Assembly (NCBI GenBank): GCA_033439685.1
Contig: JAUEDM010000007.1
Span: forward strand, 744,001-808,000
From: Apodospora peruviana
Taxonomy: Eukaryota; Ascomycota; Sordariomycetes; Sordariales; Lasiosphaeriaceae
Direction: 5' to 3'
Length of the DNA: 64,000 nt
In this document: positions 11,063 to 23,100 of the stretch, one piece after another
How positions within the stretch are numbered: the first letter of the stretch is position 1
How the letters are laid out: each line of letters begins with the position of its first letter
Translations under genes and position numbers: made by a program
Notes under the pieces: generated by a model
The model's database searches: none
Told to the model about the DNA's origin: nothing
The model's input: the letters and a program-made list of their open reading frames with translations, nothing else

Positions 11063-14000
11063 AGGTGAGCTTCCTAGCTGTAATTAAAGCTCGGGACGGT
11101 CAGCCGCTGAACCAAGATTGACGGCCAACAAGCTCTCTGTCGACGCATCCGCGGCCCAACATGCAACCTGCAACCGACCTCCATCCCGCTGCCTGCGTCT
11201 GCCTAGCGTAAATGACACGCCTCATTGTCTCTGGGGCCAGGTCGATCCGCTAATGGAAATTAACGGTCTGGGCCCCACAGACCAGCAGCTTCGTCAGTCA
11301 GATGGGAAGGCTAGCCAATTAGTTGTGCTCGGCGACAGCGTATCCCACTCCAGTTGGCATCATTTGGAGCAAAGGACTCGATCAATGCGGGCTGTCGCGC
11401 TGGCACTGCGGACCTTGTTGGATGGAGCAGCCGGGCTGGCCATAGAGGTGCGCGCGCGAATAGGGTTTATGGATGGAAATGGGATTGCGGATTGCCGGGG
11501 TTGGGTGGGCAGTACGGAAGCTGTCCAACATGCCCCCATCTTCCGCTTCCCGCTCCCACCTCACTTGTCCCACAACCTTGACGGCTGGTGACGCCTACCA
11601 CAAGTGATACAGTATTCATCTTGGTATCTAAGGTACCTGGGAGGTGTGGATTGCTGTTGCTGGACGACTTCCAGTAAGTGCAGTCTGTTAGTTGTGTGTA
11701 CGGTGCGGTCGATACCTGTGATTGTTTCCCCCACGTGGCCCCATCAGCTTCACCTCCTACGCCCGTACTGTAAGTCGGCTGGTATATCGGATCGCAAATG
11801 TCGAAATCGCATCTCCGGCCTGTGTTACATGGAAGACGCAACATGCTACCGGTAGACATGCCACGGCGATGCGGTCTTCAAATGGTTAGGTGGTTAATTC
11901 TAGCTGGTTGCTAGAACGGGATTGATAATGACGACACGCACCATGACGGAACTTCAGGGCGGACAGAGCAGGGCAGTGAGAGCAATGAGGGCAACACCAG
12001 CGTCACCGGTAACGGTGCGGTGCCAGTCGTGGCTTCCAATCCATCTTCAACCCGGCATTTTGAAAAGGAGAATTAAACCTCCGGGCGCCTTCCCGCACAG
12101 GCAGAAAATCACGTTGTGGGCGCTCCCGAGGACCGACCCCCCCCCCCCCCCCCCCCTTCCTCCTCCCGCCTCGAAGTGGAAGTGTCCATCCCTGCCGCGC
12201 CTGCCCATTCCTTGCCCAGTTCCAGTCCGGGCAGTCGCAGCGCTTGTCCTGCAGACACTCACACTCGCCGAGTTCGCTGCCTCTTTTCAGAGCCTCTGCC
12301 GTCCGAGACAACTGAACTCTGAAGGTCCTACCAAGCACCATACCTTAGGGAACTGCCCATAACAGTTACAGTGCCCGCCTGGCCGGACTCGCCTCGACAT
12401 CACCATCACCATAACTTTCCCGTTAACGACTGCGGTGTCCGGTCTTGGTTCTTCCGCTTTGGTCCTCCATCTCAGAGCAAAGCATGTCCTGGTGATATGC
12501 TACGCCCTTCAGCGTAGGTAATTACATCTCGCACACCTTCAATCTCTCTTGCCGACCTGCCTCGTTTTCTCTGGCGCCCGGCGGCCAACCTGGTGCACGG
12601 CCGACATGCTAATCTCCTCTCGGCGTCATCCAGTTACCTCGAGAGAACAAGGCCAGAACGACATCACTGGCGACCAATCTTTCGAATACAAATTGATCCG
12701 AACCCCAACGACATACCCAATCTTGCGTCTTAAACTTGGTATTTTATAGCAACCGGGCGAGGACAAATATTAAATCCTTATTAGTCCAGCTTTGAGCTTG
12801 CACACAAAGTCCACATCCACATCGCGCAATCCTGCACCACATATCCCTACCGCTCGCGCCTGTTGTTCGTTATTTGCATCATCGAGAAGCAGCTAAGTTG
12901 TGGGCCTGATGCACAACACCCAATGTCCCTGTCTCGCCTTATCCTATCCGCAATAACCATACGGGCATCAGCATCATTCCTCTTCTTCGCCGGTCACGAC
13001 AACTAAAGAGTCTGGTTGCTGAACCCCCTGCGCCGTTGCAGCAACCTCAGGTAAGAAAGACCCAATAACTTCTGACACCATTCTACTGTTTGCTGCTTGT
13101 TCTACGGGCAACTACATACCGAGTGCCCTGTTACTTTTGTCTGTGCTTGGTTGGGTTGTTTGTTGGTTGGTTTCTGCCATCGGCCATCTCATATTCTGCC
13201 ATTTGCTCTTACTTTGTCTCTCCTGATGTCTGTCCTGCGACCTTTAGCTTCATGCCCACTGGTTGCTTGTCTTTGCGATTCACTTGCCGACAGTCCAGAT
13301 GCCTCCTCAGACCGACAAGAAGGCGAGACGAGGTTGATATCATCCCATTCCCCGCGGCTACACTACAAGTTGAGGGTGTGCAGAGAACACCCCCCTCCCC
13401 AGACTCAGGGTCTTCCCTCCATCCTCCCAACTGCTCTCGACTCTCGTCTGCCCTTTTGCCACTTTGCCCTTTTCTCCACCAGCTCACTCTATATGGCACA
13501 TGTGGCTATTGTGCTGTGAGTCGAGTCAGTGCCAGAAAGGCGTCTTGAATCACTCCCGTCTTGTCTTGGAAAGGTCAATAAAGGCCTGCTGGGTCTTGTT
13601 CTGGGAAAACAGCCCTCGACTTAAAGCAACCCCTGTCCATCTCCCTGACCCTGGCCCCATTCCCGTCCCCCATCCCCATCCTAGTCCATCATCCCCGCCC
13701 CCGCCCATCGATATCGCCGTCTGTTATGACCAGCACTACGTACCGTCCTTGCTCACCCTGCCGCGAACGCCTCTTCCATCGATCCGCCGATACTGATACT
13801 CTTATAGTAAAGGATCAAGCGGCTTGTGTCTTCCTTTCCACTTCTTCCTAACCTAGTAGGGGCTGTTTCGCCTGCCGCTCCTTTCCCGCCTCTTCGGGAG
13901 CATCGCGGGCCCTCGGCTCGTCGACGGGCACGCCCAGGTTCTCGCCAGATCCGATCCTCTGTCGCTCTGCCACGAGTAGGCCCAGGTAGCACTGTACGTA

Positions 14001-14612
14001 CACTTCTGTGCGTCCATCCTACTCAGTCTGCAGGAACACCTAGTTGACAAGTGCACATATAAAGCCTGCTGTGCTACGAGTCTTCCAGTTGCTGGGGTCG
14101 ACCGACTCATGTACACGATCCCATCCGGCTCCTCCCTTCCCGGACTTCAGGTTCTCAACAAAGCTGCGGATAGCTGCCTTAGCCCCGTGCTCTTCTTCAC
14201 AGCGAATAATCGACTTGCACAACCCCAACACAGGCGATTTTGTACCCATCTTCCTCGTCATTCTCTGGACCGTCTCGAGTGCCAGAGATTTCACCGTTAC
14301 CTTACAGCGCCACTTGATTGCCGTCCCACTGGCCACGCAACTGCCAGCCCGATTGTCCTGGCATCCAACTCGTCGGTATTGACTAGCACCAGCCTAGCGT
14401 CCCCACACTTTGCACAGACCCTGCCGATACTCTCCTCTGCGCCATTGCCTCCGAGGCCAACGCTGGGAAGAGACGACTTCCACCCCCCACCGCTTTCCTT
14501 CAGCCGCCTCTTTGCATCTTGGACTCTTCAGACTTGGACCGGCTACCTGCCTTGTTCCCGTCCAGATTCGTCTGCTCCGTATCTTGTCCGACGGCGGTAC
14601 TCGACTACCACC
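11063..14612. other. long spacer and probable 5' leader region of STE23
   Basis: About 3.5 kb. From roughly 12.4 kb to the STE23 start the plus strand is strongly C+T rich, the usual look of fungal promoters and leaders. A good splice donor (CTCAG|GTAAGA near 13050) could belong to a 5'-UTR intron. An ATG at 14109 is in frame with the STE23 start at 14613 without a stop between. No independent gene is supported. Confidence 0.5.
12137..12156 (+). repeat. 20-base poly-C tract
   Basis: Uninterrupted run of 20 cytosines inside pyrimidine-rich noncoding DNA. Its length in the assembly is likely uncertain. Confidence 0.9.
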
Positions 14613-17600
14613 ATGGCGAGTTCACGTAGAGGCTCGTTCCCTAGGGCGGCCATGCCCATGCGCGAGAACTACCCGCGTTCTGTTGAGCTGGTGACTGACC
14701 GCCTCGAGACCCCGTCCCTGGACGATCGCACATACCGTGTCATCCGTCTACCAAACCAGCTCGAGGCTCTGATAGTGCACGATCCACAAACCGACAAGGC
14801 CAGTGCGGCCCTGGATGTCAATGTTGGAAGTTTTAGTGACGAAGATGATATGCCGGGCATGGCCCACGCTGTCGAGCATGTAGGTCCCTATCCTGGTCAC
14901 TGAAAGCTGCCCTCTGCTGCTGCCCTTCCCCGCTAACACATAAGGATCAAGCTTCTTTTCATGGGCACCAAGAAGTATCCAGTCGAGAATGACTATCACC
15001 AGTACTTGTCAGCGCACTCTGGTTCGTCCAATGCATATACTGCAACGACGTCAACCAACTACCACTTTGAGGTCTCTGCTAAGCCCAGTAATGACCAGGA
15101 AGTATCGGCTACCAACCCTTCACCTTTGTTGGGCGCTCTGGACCGATTTGCCCAGTTCTTCGTCGAGCCCCTTTTCCTATCTGACACGCTGGATCGTGAA
15201 CTCCGGGCTGTTGACTCTGAGAACAAGAAGAATCTGCAGAGCGATACATGGCGCCTGCATCAGTTGGAGAAATCTGTGTCGAATCCAAGACATCCTTATT
15301 GCCACTTCTCCACCGGCAACCTCGAGACACTCAAAACTATTCCAGAGTCCAAGGGCCTAAATGTGCGGGACAAATTCATCGAATTCTACCAGAGGCACTA
15401 CTCGGCAAACCGCATGAAGCTCTGCGTGTTGGGGCGAGAGCCGTTGGATGTGTTGGAGGCCTGGGTATCCGAATTTTTCTCTGTGGTCAAGAACCAGGAT
15501 CTCAAGCCTAATCGGTGGTTGAATGAGATACCCTTCCCGCAGGATAAGCTTGGAACAGTGTGCTTTGCCAAACCGGTGATGGACTCGAGAGAGCTTAATA
15601 TCACCTTCCCATTTTTAGATGAGGAGATGTTGTTCGAGTCGCAGCCCAGCCGTTATCTCAGTCACTTGATCGGCCATGAAGGTCCGGGAAGCATCATGTC
15701 CTACATCAAAAACAAAGGTTGGGCCAACGGCCTCAGCGCTGGCGCATATCCAGTTTGTCCCGGAACTCCCGGCATGTTTGAATGCCAAATTCGGCTGACA
15801 GAAGAGGTATGAGTGTTTAAACTGATATTTAGTGGGCTTCGTTTTGCTAATAGGCGACGCAGGGTCTCACAAACTATAAGGAGATCATCAAGGTGTTCTT
15901 CCAATATCTTGCCCTTCTTCGAGGAACAGAGCCGCAACAATGGATCTTTGATGAGCAGAAAGGCATGGCTGATGTCGATTTCAAGTTCAAGCAGAAGACA
16001 CAGTCTTACCGTTTTACAAGCAAGATCAGCTCAGTAATGCAAAGGCCGCTCCCGCGCGAATGGCTTCTGAGCGGCCATAGCAGGCTACGAAAGTTTGACG
16101 CCAAACTAATCAAGGATGGACTGGATTGTTTGCGGCCCGACAATTTCAAGATCACCATTGTCTCGAGAGACTTGCCAGGAAAATGGGAAAAGAAGGAAAA
16201 GTGGTACGGAACCGAGTACACGTTGGAAAAGATTCCGGCGGACTTCTTGGAAGAAATCAAGAAAGCCGCGACCGTCTCCGACAAGGATCGCATCCCCAAA
16301 CTTCACCTCCCTCATAAGAATCAGTTTATTCCGACCAAGCTGGAAGTTGAGAAAAAGGACATCAAGGAGCCTGCACTTGCTCCTCGGATAGTCCGTAATG
16401 ATCAGCTTGTCCGTACATGGTATAAGAAGGACGACACTTTCTGGGTCCCCAAAGCCAACCTAATTGTGAGCTGCAAGACCCCAATCATCTACGCAACGGC
16501 GGAAAATTCGGTCAAGGCCAGGATCTTTACAGATCTAGTCCGGGATGCGTTGGAGGAGTACTCGTACGATGCCGAACTGGCTGGTCTGCAGTATAGTGTA
16601 TCTCTTGACTCCCGGGGTCTTTTCATTGAGGTATCGGGGTACAACGACAAGCTTGCGGTTCTTTTGGAGCAGGTGTTGATTACGATGCGCGATCTCGAGA
16701 TCCGAAGCGACCGGTTTGCCATCATTAAGGAACGTCTCACCAGAGGCTACCGCAACTGGGAGCTCCAGTCTCCGTGGCAGCAGATTGGCGACTACACGAC
16801 TTGGTTGACTTGCGAACACGACCATACAGTCGAAGAACTCTCGGCCGAACTGCCGGCTATCACAGCCGATGCCGTTTCGCAGTTCCGAAAGGAGTTGCTT
16901 TCTCAGATGCATATGGAGGTCTATGTTCATGGTAACCTCTACAAGGAGGACGCGCTCAAGCTAACCGACATGATCGAGTCCACGCTTAAGCCAAGAATTT
17001 TGCCACCGTCACAATGGCCGATCCAGCGATCACTGATTTTCCCGCCGGGCGCCAACTACGTCTGGAAGAAACCATTGAAGGATGCCGCCAACGTCAACCA
17101 CTGCATCGAGTACTGGCTCTACGTTGGTGATAAGGCGGATCTCGACGTTCGGGCAAAGACACTACTCCTGGATCAAATCGTCCATGAGCCGTGCTTTGAT
17201 CAGCTTCGCACCAAGGAGCAGCTCGGCTACATCGTCTACTCAGGGGTCCGACCCAGCACGACGACCTATGGCTTCCGATTCATCATTCAGAGCGAGAAGA
17301 CAGCTCCTTATCTGGAGACTAGAATCGAACGCTTCTTGGAATCCTTGACGAAGACCCTCGAGACAATGAGCGACGCAGACTTTGAGAATAACAAACGGAG
17401 CTTGATCGTCAAGCGTCTCGAGAAGCCTAAGCATCTGGACCAAGAGACTGGCAGACACTGGAATCAGATCCACACTGAATACTACAACTTTGAGTCTGGT
17501 AAGCAACCAATGTATATTTAGTGATTGATGGCATCAGGCGACTAACCATCCCATAGCGCAACAAGATGCCGCGCGCGTCAAATTGCTCACAAAGAAGGAT

Positions 17601-18080
17601 ATGATTGAGTTTTTCAACAAATACATCCATCCCTCGGCCCCCTCCCGAGCCAAGCTTGCTGTCTACTTGTTAGCCCAGGCCAAGAGCGATGTGTCAACCA
17701 AGCAGATCTCGGAACTCGTCGAGACTTTGGGAGTCGACTCAAAAGCAGCTACTCAAGCTGCGACTGATTTGCAGGCTAGACTGAGCGCCGCAGGCCACAA
17801 CGAAGAGAAGGAAATCGAAGGGCTGAAGGATTACCTCCTCCACGAGCTGAAGGTGTCTGAGAACAAGATTGATGCTGCCGCAGAGGCATGGAGGAAAATA
17901 CACCAGGAGAATGGCCAGACAAATGGGGTTGTCAAGGACGCAGAGCCGCCTTCTTCAAACGGCACGACACCACAAGTCATTGAGGATGTGCGAAGCTTCA
18001 AGGCGAGTTTGCAGGCAACGGCTGGAGCGCTTCCCTCGAAGGACCTCAGTGAATATGAGGAATTGGACGCGAAACTCTAG
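14613..18080 (+). CDS. STE23: STE23/insulin-degrading enzyme-type M16 zinc metalloprotease
   Basis: Inverzincin endopeptidase; in yeast the homologue helps mature a-factor and degrades small peptides. Exons 14613-14879, 14952-15806, 15863-17498 and 17557-18080 give 1093 aa, the usual family length. The inverted zinc motif HxxEH is HAVEH (His85, Glu88, His89), and acidic ligands lie in the downstream DRELRAVDSE segment (Glu172/Glu179). The first intron falls directly after the zinc motif. The C-terminal half has the conserved EQLGYIVYSG segment. The protein ends in AKL, a PTS1-type peroxisomal tripeptide also known from mammalian IDE. The frame is open upstream to an ATG at 14109 and reads RRRYSTT just before the chosen start, so a longer mitochondrially targeted form is possible. 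The Kozak-like context (CCACCATGG) favours 14613. Confidence 0.93.
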
Positions 18081-20110
18081 AGTTCTCGGGGCGTAGCATG
18101 GCTTTGGGCTTGTTTTTCATTTGCATTCTCTCATTTTACTCTTGCATTTTCCCCCCATTCTTTTTATTTGGCACTTGTGGGCCGATATAACACCAGGGGT
18201 GCTTGTCCAGTCGCCATCCATCCTTCTCAGTATGATTCTAAAAGGCAACAGGTGAGTGCTTGCTGAGGGCACCGGGATGGACCATGAATTACCATAGTTA
18301 GAGAAGAGAGACGCGAGGACGACGGCAAAAGGAGACATGTACACAGGCAGACAGAGAGAGATGCAGTTTTGGGTTATATCTCATTTGCGACTTGAGATAT
18401 CCTGGTAGGGTTCCTTGGGGTTTGCTTCTCATCTCAATTTATAGACGCTCTACCCCTAACAAGCAAATAGTGCTTGGAATACTTATGTACGCTGTGTAAA
18501 ATATCGTGTAATCACACTTCAGCTTCGGAAGTTGATCATGGGAAGTATCCGAGGTCCTTGCTACCTACTTCTGAAGTATTTACCGTGAAATTGTGTATTT
18601 GGATGCTGGCAAACTCCACGCCCGGCAGAGAACAAAGATAATGATATACAAATATACCAACCTGCCTGGGTGTGAAACTTCGGTAGATGTTTTGAACAAA
18701 GCGAACATAATCATCTTTGAAAAACGTATCGCGAGTAAAGACAAAGCGGCAAAGCTCCTGTCCTCTGGCTTCGAGGCGACGACGACGACGTCTGAGTGTG
18801 GCGGCTGGGCGGCTCCAGCGGTGGATTAGCCTTTAGCGTCGCCTGGGGATCCAACCCAGCGGCTGCAGTAGCTCCACTGGCGGCCCAGTGCAAGAGCGAG
18901 CTGCCAAATCCATTCGGGCAGTTTCCGGGCATCTTGAAACCCTTTTTTCTGCTTCCAACGAACCGTCCAGACCAGACCTACCTCAGGTTCCAACATACGC
19001 ACACAGAGTTCAGGTATTTCTGTGAATCATAGTATAGTACATAGATATTTTTGTCTCAACAATCAGCAAAGAAACGGCGTTTTCTTGATGTTATTTGCAT
19101 GGGAAACAATGAAAGCAAAGCTTTGCCCCTCCACGCCATGCAACTGGAGATCCACATCAAACCCGCGTCTTTGAGGCTGCCACTAACATACCGTAAGCAG
19201 CCCGCTGGGGTGTCCAGCGAGTCCACCACACAGACCACGACGACAACGGCAAAGAAAAAAAGAACATTGAGCGGTGGCACGGACTTTCCTCTTCCAACTG
19301 TCAGCCGCCCCCGACTCCCGGCTCGATTCAATTGTCCTTTCTCCAGTCTCCGGTCGCAAGGAAAAGCGCAGTCCCGGTCTTGCTTTCGCCGCTCGCCTCA
19401 AAGTCACGACCTGCGACCTGCTGACCAGAGTGCACCTGCACCCACTTTGAGACCGAGTCCCTTTTCACTATTTCGGTCGCTTTCTCTGCCAGAAGGTTGT
19501 TCTTTGCCCGGGCAGCCGCAGAACTCGCACTCGCACTCGGCCGTTGTCGCCCCCATTCACGCCCTGGACCTGGACCTGCTGCCCACACTACACGCACTGC
19601 ACTCTCACTCATCCTCGCCCTCACTTCCAGCTCAACCCGACAGCGCCTCTCGAGCTGCACAGGCAGCTCACCTTCACCACGTCTTCCCAAAAGAAAAGGA
19701 GGATTACCCGCCAGTCCGCAAGGGAACAACAACAGCAATCATCAGAGAGGAGCAGCAACACGTCCTTGGATCTGGTGCTTGCCTCCACCGAACACGACTC
19801 CCCCGACCCAGCATCCTTTTCCTTTTCAGCAGCCCCGACTGAATCTGGCCTGAGCACGCCAACTTACGTCCGTGGAGACTCGCTACCAGTCTCGGGCGTC
19901 CCTCCTCGACTACAAACCCATACGAGCTCCTTCTCTGCAACCGACTACGCATCTTCGGCCGCGAGCTCCCCCCTTGCCGCCTCGACCGACCTGTCTCTCG
20001 ACAACGACCTGGGCGCCGACCTTTACGAGTCCGCCTCGACACTACACCCGCCCGAATCCGGAGCGACGAGAAGCCAGTCCCCCCTCATCAATACGCCCCA
20101 CCGTGCTCTG
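18081..20110. other. spacer with 3' end of STE23 and promoter/leader of the UBP12-like gene
   Basis: About 2 kb. The first few hundred bases are presumed STE23 3' UTR. From about 19.3 kb the plus strand becomes C-rich with long stopless frames but no in-frame ATG, the typical look of a fungal leader. The frame of the next gene is open from about 19544, so a further upstream coding exon cannot be excluded. Confidence 0.5.
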
Positions 20111-23100
20111 ATGGGTGGGGCTGCGGACTCGCCCCAGCGATCCTCTTCGCCGCTGAAGCGTCGGGCTTCCAGCATGGATCCCGAGGACGCGCCAGATGCC
20201 AAGGAGGATGTGGACATGATCAGTCTCCCGGCCTCCGAGAATAAAAATCCAAGTCCGGAACAAGAAGATGAGGTGACCAAGACTGCGTGTTCTACTGCTT
20301 CCGCCGAGATGGACACACAAGACCCTGTAGCGTCTACGACGACTGAATTACCCTTACGGAATGGTAAATCCGCCACGTCCCCGCTGACGTTAGACTCCGT
20401 ACTGACACACGGCAGATATCCCACCTCTTGAACATCAGATCAAGACGATCGAGACGCTGCTCAAGGAATATGCCGACAGCCAAGTGAACGAGGGCGATTT
20501 CGTCTATCTGGTGTCCCGGCAATGGCTTAGCAAGGCGCAGGCGTTTGGAGGTGACACGAAGCATGCAAGAAAGGAAACGCCACAGGGTTCGTTGGGTCCC
20601 GTCGACAATTCTGATATCATTTCTTCGATATTCACCGACTCCATCGGGCAGCACTGTGTCAAGTTAAAACCAGGCATGGGCTCGGAGAATTTTGAACTGT
20701 TTCCTAAGGGTGCTTGGGATCTTCTGGTGTCCTGGTATGGCTTGGCCGCCGGACAGTCACCGATCATTAGGACGGCGCATAACACAGCACCTGATCCCGC
20801 GAGCATGCCCAACATTCAGTTCGAATTTCACCCGCCAGTGTTCACCATCCATCGACTCTGGTCAGCGACGAGCATCATCCCGATTGAGCAGGAGCTTAAG
20901 GAGAAGAAGCCAACCCCTCCGGTTATTGTCCAAAGTACTTCTCTTGGGTTTCATAACTTCCTGAAGCAGGCAAAGACACTCACAGGAGTGACTGCGGACC
21001 GCAAAGTACGTCTCTGGAGAATACTGCACACCATCCCTGCCACGGAGACAACTGTTACTGCCGGTGGGATCAAAACACCACCTGACTCGCCAGGCCGGAT
21101 CACCGAGATTTCCACCGCGCCTCCCACCTCGCCAGGAGCTTGGCCCGAAATGCTCGTTGAGGTCGACGCCTTTCTCAAACTGGAGAGGGATGTCGAGCGT
21201 GGTCTGGTTGATGCCGAAGATACAACAACCAACCCCAACTATAATGGACGTAAAAGCTTGGCATTGGTGGATCTAATTGTCGACCAAACTCTTGTTATTG
21301 ATGAGCTAATCGAGAGGGACTCGTTTGTCTCTACTTTCAAGGGTTCTAGTCACAAAGACAAAGTTCTGGCAAGCAGCGGGAGCTCGGGCAGTTTGGCTGG
21401 ACAAGCTAAGACCTCCGTTTTAAGTGGAAGCGGTAACCCGGGACTCCAAGGCCCTGCTGGTGGGATCCGAGGCCGGTCGAAATCAGGACGGACCGTTGGG
21501 TGTGTTGGCTTGCAAAATCTCGGCAATACATGCTACATGAACTCGGCTTTACAGTGCGTGAGGAGCGTCGAAGAGCTCACAAAGTACTTTTTGACGCACG
21601 AGGCACAAAAGGAAGTCAACCGAGACAACCCGCTTTCGCATAATGGCGATGTTGCGATGGCTTATGGTCGGCTACTGGAGGAGATATATAAAGAGCCACC
21701 CCCGAACTCCATCGCACCACGCAACTTCAAGAACGTCATTGGGCGATATGCGCCGGCATTTTCAGGATACGGCCAGCAGGACTCTCAAGAGTTTGTTGGC
21801 TTTCTCCTCGATGGCCTCCAAGAAGATTTGAACCGTATCAAGAAGAAGCCTTACATTGAGAAACCCGACTCTACGGATGAGATGATCGGGAACGATGACC
21901 TGATCAAGGAGATGGCCGACAAGGTATGGGACATCACCAAGAAGCGTGATGACTCTGTTATTGCCGATCTCTTCACGGGCATGTACAAGTCCACCTTGGA
22001 GTGCCCCAGCTGCGAGAAAGTCAGCATCACGTTTGATCCTTTCACCAACATCTCCCTGCCATTGCCTATCGGGAGTGTGTGGAGCCATACGGTGAAATTC
22101 TTCCCCTTGAACGACCGGCCGGTTGAGATCTCGGTTGAGCTTGATAAGCACAGCAGCATACGGGCTTTGAAGCAGTACATCTCTGAGCGAGTCGATGTTC
22201 CCGTTGACCGACTGTTTGGAGCCGAAGAGTTTCGGGACAGGTTCTTCAAGTACTACGACGACATGTCATCCGTTAGCGAGGAGATTCAGACAAACGACTT
22301 CGCGACATTACACGAACTGGAAGCTCCACCTACAAATACCACTAGCCTCAAGAAGGTTAAAAATACCAATAAGCGCTTCCAGGACCAAACTTCCACCCAG
22401 TTGGATGACTCCATGGCCGAACGTTTGATGGTGCCTGTTGTCCATCGCATGAACCCCGAGGACCCTCAGGTTCAGAAACAGCGTTGGAAGTCCAAGGACC
22501 AGCACTTCCCGCCGCCGCACTTCATCATTCTGACTCCCGACGAGGCTCGCAAAGAGGAGGTCATTCGACGGAAAATTCTGGAGAAGGTGGCCACCTACAC
22601 TACCTGGCCCGAGTTTTCCAACGTGGACGAGAGCGACACAGCCGAGACCACGGATCCGGAAATGGTCAACACCGTGTCTGATGTCGATAGTGGGGACTCG
22701 AAGGTTGTTGCCAAGTCAGTTGAGGGTGAAGAAGACCTTGTCGATGTCTCAATGCGCGATGCCCCTGGTGGTCAGAACGCGGCCACTTCTGCACCCGCGA
22801 AAGAGTACGTCTTTGTGATGTGTAAACCCCCAAAGCGAGCTGTGATTGCTAATGTTCCTATTAGGGCTCCGCCGCTGCTCAGGAAATTCAACAAACGGCG
22901 ACCCAAATGGATCGATCCATTAGAATTCCTTGATCCTCGGTTCCAGAACCTATTCGAGCTCAGCTACTTCGTCGAGACTGGTTCCAGCACTAGTGTTCCT
23001 ATTGGCTGGAACGTTGTCACTGAAGACAACACCTGGCCAAGACTGAGCACTAGGCAAATCATACCAGTAGTGTCTGATGTCGAGATGCGGACCACAGGAG

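Noticed and set aside
13090..13548. 152-codon plus-strand frame with a hydrophobic, Cys-rich start
   Set aside because: It lies in the pyrimidine-rich leader zone, where Leu/Ser/Pro/Cys-rich frames arise from base bias. No family features are present.
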